A stretch of DNA of 64,000 nucleotides, taken from contig OW121852.1 of NCBI GenBank assembly GCA_933228895.1, positions 106,909,544-106,973,543 of the forward strand, in the 5' to 3' direction. A model generated the notes under the pieces. It searched no databases, was not told the DNA's origin, and saw nothing but the letters and a program-made list of their open reading frames with translations. The stretch is from Platycnemis pennipes. Its lineage: Eukaryota > Arthropoda > Insecta > Odonata > Platycnemididae. The position numbers and the translations under genes were made by a program. Shown one piece after another: positions 60,399 through 64,000 of the stretch. Within the stretch, counting starts at the first letter, position 1; every line of letters begins with the position of its first letter.

Positions 60399-61181
60399 TA
60401 GTGATGGAAAAATCGATTTCGATTAAAATCGAAAATAGAGTTTTAATAGTCAAAGATCGAGGAAATCGAGATCGAGCCATGATCTTCGAGTTTCGATCCA
60501 AGCTCGATTTTTCAACTTCGATCTTGACCATTTCGTTTGATCTCAGCAGCGCGTAGTAGTCAGTAGAGGTCGTCGATGAACTGCCACTGAGGTCACTTCT
60601 TGTTAGAAGTAGATGCCAGTAGAAGTTAGACAATACCTCAACAGGCCACCCGTCGATAGGAAAGTAAACCCCAATCCTCTGAAAGTCTGGGAGGAAATAA
60701 TGGGTGAATACCCCAACACGTACAGTTTCGTGATCAGAGTGCTGAGTATGATAACGTCATCCGTCCCATGTGAAAGACCTTTCTCTGAGGCCGGTAAGAT
60801 TAGAAAGGCACGCCCCAGATCATCAAGAAAGCATCTTAATCAGTTGATCTTCCTTAAAAATTTTAGTGAAGCCGAATGGTTCCAAGCGGTGATCCACATT
60901 AAAATGAATTGTAAATTTTTACGACTAATAATTCAAGAATGTTTTCTAAGTACATTTTTAGGGATTTTTTATATTATTAAAATATGTATCATGAGCGTTT
61001 TTCAAATGAATAATCATATTTTTGTACCAACTGCATTTTTTTCAAAATTGAACCGTAGATTTTTTCGATTAATCGATCTTTTGGCTCAAATTTCGATTTT
61101 TGCTGAAAAGTCGAGCTTTTCATTTCGATTAAAAATCGAGTATACAAAAAATCGATTTTGACCGACATTTTTCCATCACTA
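60399..61181 (+). mobile_element. hAT element, internally deleted, with dimerisation domain
   Basis: The ends are inverted (left tagtgatggaaaaat; the right end complements it) and are flanked by the identical 8-bp cgcccact (60391-60398 and 61182-61189), the hAT target-duplication size. A 182-codon frame (60613-61161) encodes the hAT C-terminal dimerisation domain: KVWEEIMGEYPNTYSF (residues 24-39), SSVPCERPFSEAG (49-61) and LNQLIFLKNF (75-84). The BED finger and catalytic core are missing, and residues after about 95 read into terminal DNA. Both subterminal zones are packed with tcgat/atcga motifs, likely transposase-binding repeats. At 783 bp it is non-autonomous. The perfect duplication and intact frame suggest recent activity. 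Confidence 0.9.
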
Positions 61182-61189
61182 CGCCCACT

Positions 61190-62339
61190 TTTCCGAAAGG
61201 GTTAAAAACATCAGTTTTTCGCCGATTTTAACTCTAGAACTAGAACTCGACAGATCGAAGAACAGAAAAATACGGGTCTTTTTATTTTACAAACTCTATC
61301 AGATTTGGCAATGCAAAAGTTATGGTAAACGACCCAATTGTTGACGAATGAACAACGAGGAGCCGCGACATGATTGAAACAAAACACAGCATAGTAAATT
61401 TTCAATTGATCTTAATTGGCCTACCCCGGTTTCGACTTTACACCCACGTCATTTTCAAGAGGTCTGAAAGGGATCAGCGGCATTCCGAGTTCTGAATTAC
61501 AAGGGCTTCAGGGGGTGAAGGAAATTGGGTTTGGGGGATTCTGGATGTTTAGGGATGCAATTGGAGTTTCCTTTTTCGAAGGATACTTTAAAAAAGGGGA
61601 AAGAAAGAGGAGTTTGTAAGGTTATAGAGAGAGGGAAAAAAATGAGCGGAGTGATTAACGCAGCAAGACTTTAAAAAACGTTTAAAACGTCTACAAGAAG
61701 AAAGTTGCAGTGAGTTGATAAGTAACGATTTTGAGAAACCTTTTTACTTGAGATAGACCAAAACATATTGCTTTTCAGTAGCGGACTTTATTCATAAACC
61801 CATGGGCTGACTATGGGTTCACCCTTCCCTCCAATATTAGCTGAGATCTTTTTAGATCGCTTGGAGAAAAGCTTTTCAATTCAAAACACCCCAAAGTAGA
61901 GAAGGTTTTCTATTACTTCCACCATGTACATGACATCGTTTGCCTCGGGGCGGGAAGCTATAGAAATTGGAAGTTTTTTTTTTTAACTTTACTTAACTCC
62001 TTTCATCTGTCAATTACATTTTCCTTCGAGTTCGGAAGGAAGTTCTTGAATTTTGTAGGCCTCAGTATAGACGTAAATAACCAAAAGCAATTTTTTTTCC
62101 ATTTCCCGTAAGAACATATTTACAGAATCAATTATCCCATATAGCTCAAACCACCACCGCAGCCACAAAACATGCTGCCTTTCACGCCATGACACATCGC
62201 TTCACCTCCATCTATCTATCCATTTCTGAAAATTCTAACAAACGCAAAGACAGCCTATCGAAATGGTTAAAAGAGATCTCCTTAGCTAAGGAATTACTAA
62301 TCAGAAAATAGAAGAGAAAAAAGAGTGGATTTTGGTTTC
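61190..62339. other. No recognisable gene
   Basis: Short frames only. A 67-codon frame (61416-61619) is unrecognised. Confidence 0.4.
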
Positions 62340-62725
62340 AGCTGCTAAGATGTAATAGTACCGTCCAATCTACCAGTGGTAACCATAATCCTAAGAGGCA
62401 CACAACAACAATGCCCCTACTGGGATTCGAACCCGCAACTTAAGCCGAGTTTACACGATGCATTTACCCGCGCAAGTACGTTGCTGGACAGATGCGTGGA
62501 CGACTACAAATTGCTTGCACACATTCACCAAAATATAACAGGAGCTGTCCACGTCTCTGTCCACGTATTCACGCATTTGCGCAATTTTGAGTGTTTACAC
62601 GGTGCAATTTTGATGGTGAATGTGTTCACGCATCTACACGCGCGTGTAAATGCATCGTGTAAACTCGGCTTTAGGGTTGTCAGTCCCGCGCTTAACCGAC
62701 CTGACTTCCAGCACAACACACGATA
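62340..62725 (-). mobile_element. SINE-B copy split by a MITE
   Basis: On the minus strand the tRNA-like head begins in 62674-62725 (gtcggttaagcgcgggactg), is cut by the MITE at 62443-62670 and resumes with a B box (cgggttcgaatcccag) followed by ttgttgtgtgcctcttagga. That tail aligns with the SINE-B copy at 8620-8740 (gttgtgtttgcctaaggatt). Removing the insert and one TTA restores a continuous head. Confidence 0.65.
62443..62670. mobile_element. Harbinger-like MITE, 228 bp
   Basis: Perfect terminal inverted repeats of about 25 bases start agccgagtttacacgatgc. The 3-bp TTA lies on both sides (62440-62442 and 62671-62673), the target duplication typical of PIF/Harbinger. Internal stretches echo the ends (gtgtttacacggtgcaattt) and give an imperfect foldback. 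The frame crossing it is a shadow. Confidence 0.85.
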
Positions 62726-63059
62726 TTACCCTAATACCCTAATAAACACCGATAATACCCAATACACACGATATCCGACGGGACGTATGACCGGGAAGAA
62801 AGAAATGAGGGAAGCAGGCACAGGCAGGAACCGCAGGGATTATCTCGAATTGATAACTGATCGGTCACGTAGTACAAACAGGAATGATTCGCTAATCTGA
62901 TATACTTGAATCTCACATTACAATCTCACTCATTGTTATCGCTTAATTTGTCTCAACTATTTGCAGTATAAAGAGCCCAGATGAGAAAAATTCCAAGTGC
63001 AAACAACGACTGAGATTATAGTGAGCGATTAAAACGCACCCAATCTACCAATCATTCGT
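62726..63059. other. No recognisable gene
   Basis: Mixed sequence without recognised features. Confidence 0.4.
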
Positions 63060-63640
63060 GTTTGTACCACGTGACTCCTTGGTGACCTATCCGAGATAAT
63101 CCAAGTGGTTCAGAAAGACTCTCCGCTTCGAACGGAATCGTTGGAGAGCAACGGTTAGCAACAGGATTAGACCGGCCATGATAAACGCTGTCTGCTGAGC
63201 CAGACCCATTTAAAGAGTCAGGGCCGCTTAGGGCAGGGCCTCTCACCGCCGCCAAGCGCATACAAAACGAGACGAAAGAGTCTCCTCCCTTTGGCTCCGA
63301 CGCTGCAGCAATCTTTCCCTCTCCCGAGCCGTCGCCGCGTTTGTTGCACCCTCCTCCCCCGTCCCGACGGGGAAGACTCGACAGGGAGGCGGGTCCCCGC
63401 CCCTTTCAAGAGTCAATATTGCTGGTGGGAAAACAAAGGGGTGGCGCCAAGGCTAACCACCCTTCGCGAAGACGTTCGGCCAGTCAATGAAAGCAGGGGG
63501 GGGGGTGGAGGGAGGCAGCGAGGGAAGCATGGGAAGGAGAAAAAGGTCGAAGAGGAGGAGGTTTGCTTCGATAAGGATTGACTTTGGTGGTCCAGACAAG
63601 GGATGCTGAGGTGGACGGCGGGGAAAGAGAATCTATTCTG
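63060..63640. other. GC-rich, CpG-containing patch with G10 run
   Basis: Elevated G+C with many CpGs and a G10 run (63496-63505). Frames overlap on both strands and none has a recognisable domain. Comparable in character to the patches near 18.4, 20.0, 47.9 and 49.9 kb. Confidence 0.35.
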
Positions 63641-64000
63641 CCCGGCACGGCTAAAAAAAAATCCACATCAGATTTTCGGAGGCGTAGGAAAAAAATATTG
63701 AACTCACCCACAAAAGGTGTACGTAGATAAAAAAATATGCACATACTATTAGCTTTGCCTGCGATGTCAAAGAGGTGGTCGGATATTTTTTTCCTGTTCC
63801 CGAGTTCTCCTAGCTTTGCGGGTCAAATTTAAAAAAATTCCTTCCTCTCCCATTAATGCGCAGACGTAAGGCTTCATTTACTTTCAGATCCTTTAATATA
63901 GATTCAGGATTACATCTTTATAATTTTTTCTCCATCAAAGTTAACGAGACGAGAGTTGGAGCCCTTCGTCTATAAAGCCACTGGTCTCAAAGAGCTACTT
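63641..64000. other. No recognisable gene
   Basis: A+T-rich end of the window with no identified feature. Confidence 0.4.

Noticed and set aside
62376..62900. 174-codon plus-strand frame
   Set aside because: It reads through a SINE and a MITE, both non-coding.
1..64000. CRISPR array, rRNA genes, prokaryotic operon or phage
   Set aside because: No regularly spaced repeats, no rRNA sequence, no coding density or ribosome binding pattern of a prokaryote.

Overview
The window looks like non-coding DNA from an animal nuclear genome, most likely an arthropod. Short frames broken by stops fill both strands. Nothing resembles an operon, a ribosome binding site or bacterial gene spacing, and no conserved host protein could be recognised. 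The recognisable material is mostly transposon debris: tRNA-derived SINEs, non-LTR (LINE) reverse transcriptase relics, a decayed mariner, an internally deleted hAT element, a Harbinger-like MITE and several foldback elements. The species cannot be named from the sequence alone. The arthropod assignment is an inference from this repeat mix.

Layout. 1-14.7 kb: unremarkable sequence with LINE relics (770-1150, 11335-11748, 14500-14740), a SINE-A copy (4008-4372), a 59-bp perfect tandem duplication (2606-2723) and a foldback element (8232-8434). 14.7-25.9 kb: mostly unassigned, with GC-rich patches, a second foldback element (20773-20918) beside a reverse SINE-A (20943-21281), and a TATA-like site at 25653. 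26-34.2 kb: dense repeats, namely a mariner with both ends (26058-26953), LINE relics, an inverted SINE-A pair, a SINE-A carrying a nested 58-bp hairpin (30598-30985) and a SINE-A with a flanking duplication (33371-33710). 39-40.2 kb: the best LINE copy, with reverse transcriptase motifs A, B and C. 47.9-52.9 kb: GC-rich patches, a third foldback element (49588-49821), the best SINE-A copy (50498-50824, 11-bp target-site duplication) and a foldback MITE (51327-51534). 54-58 kb: a possible recursive splice site on the minus strand (54767-54830) and three more SINE-A copies. 60.4-62.7 kb: a hAT element with a perfect 8-bp target-site duplication and a Harbinger-like MITE nested in a second SINE family (SINE-B).

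Three lines of evidence fit the view that the window lies inside a long intron of a minus-strand gene: all seven LINE relics and eight of ten SINE-A copies lie on the plus strand; a minus-strand acceptor directly abuts a donor, with a strong pyrimidine tract and a branch-point-like motif; and a candidate 50-nt exon is also on the minus strand. This is inference; no host exon is proven.

The best candidate for something undescribed is a set of three small foldback elements flanked by 12-13-bp direct repeats. That length suggests retroposition rather than cut-and-paste transposition, and two of the three share a single-copy block next to the hairpin.
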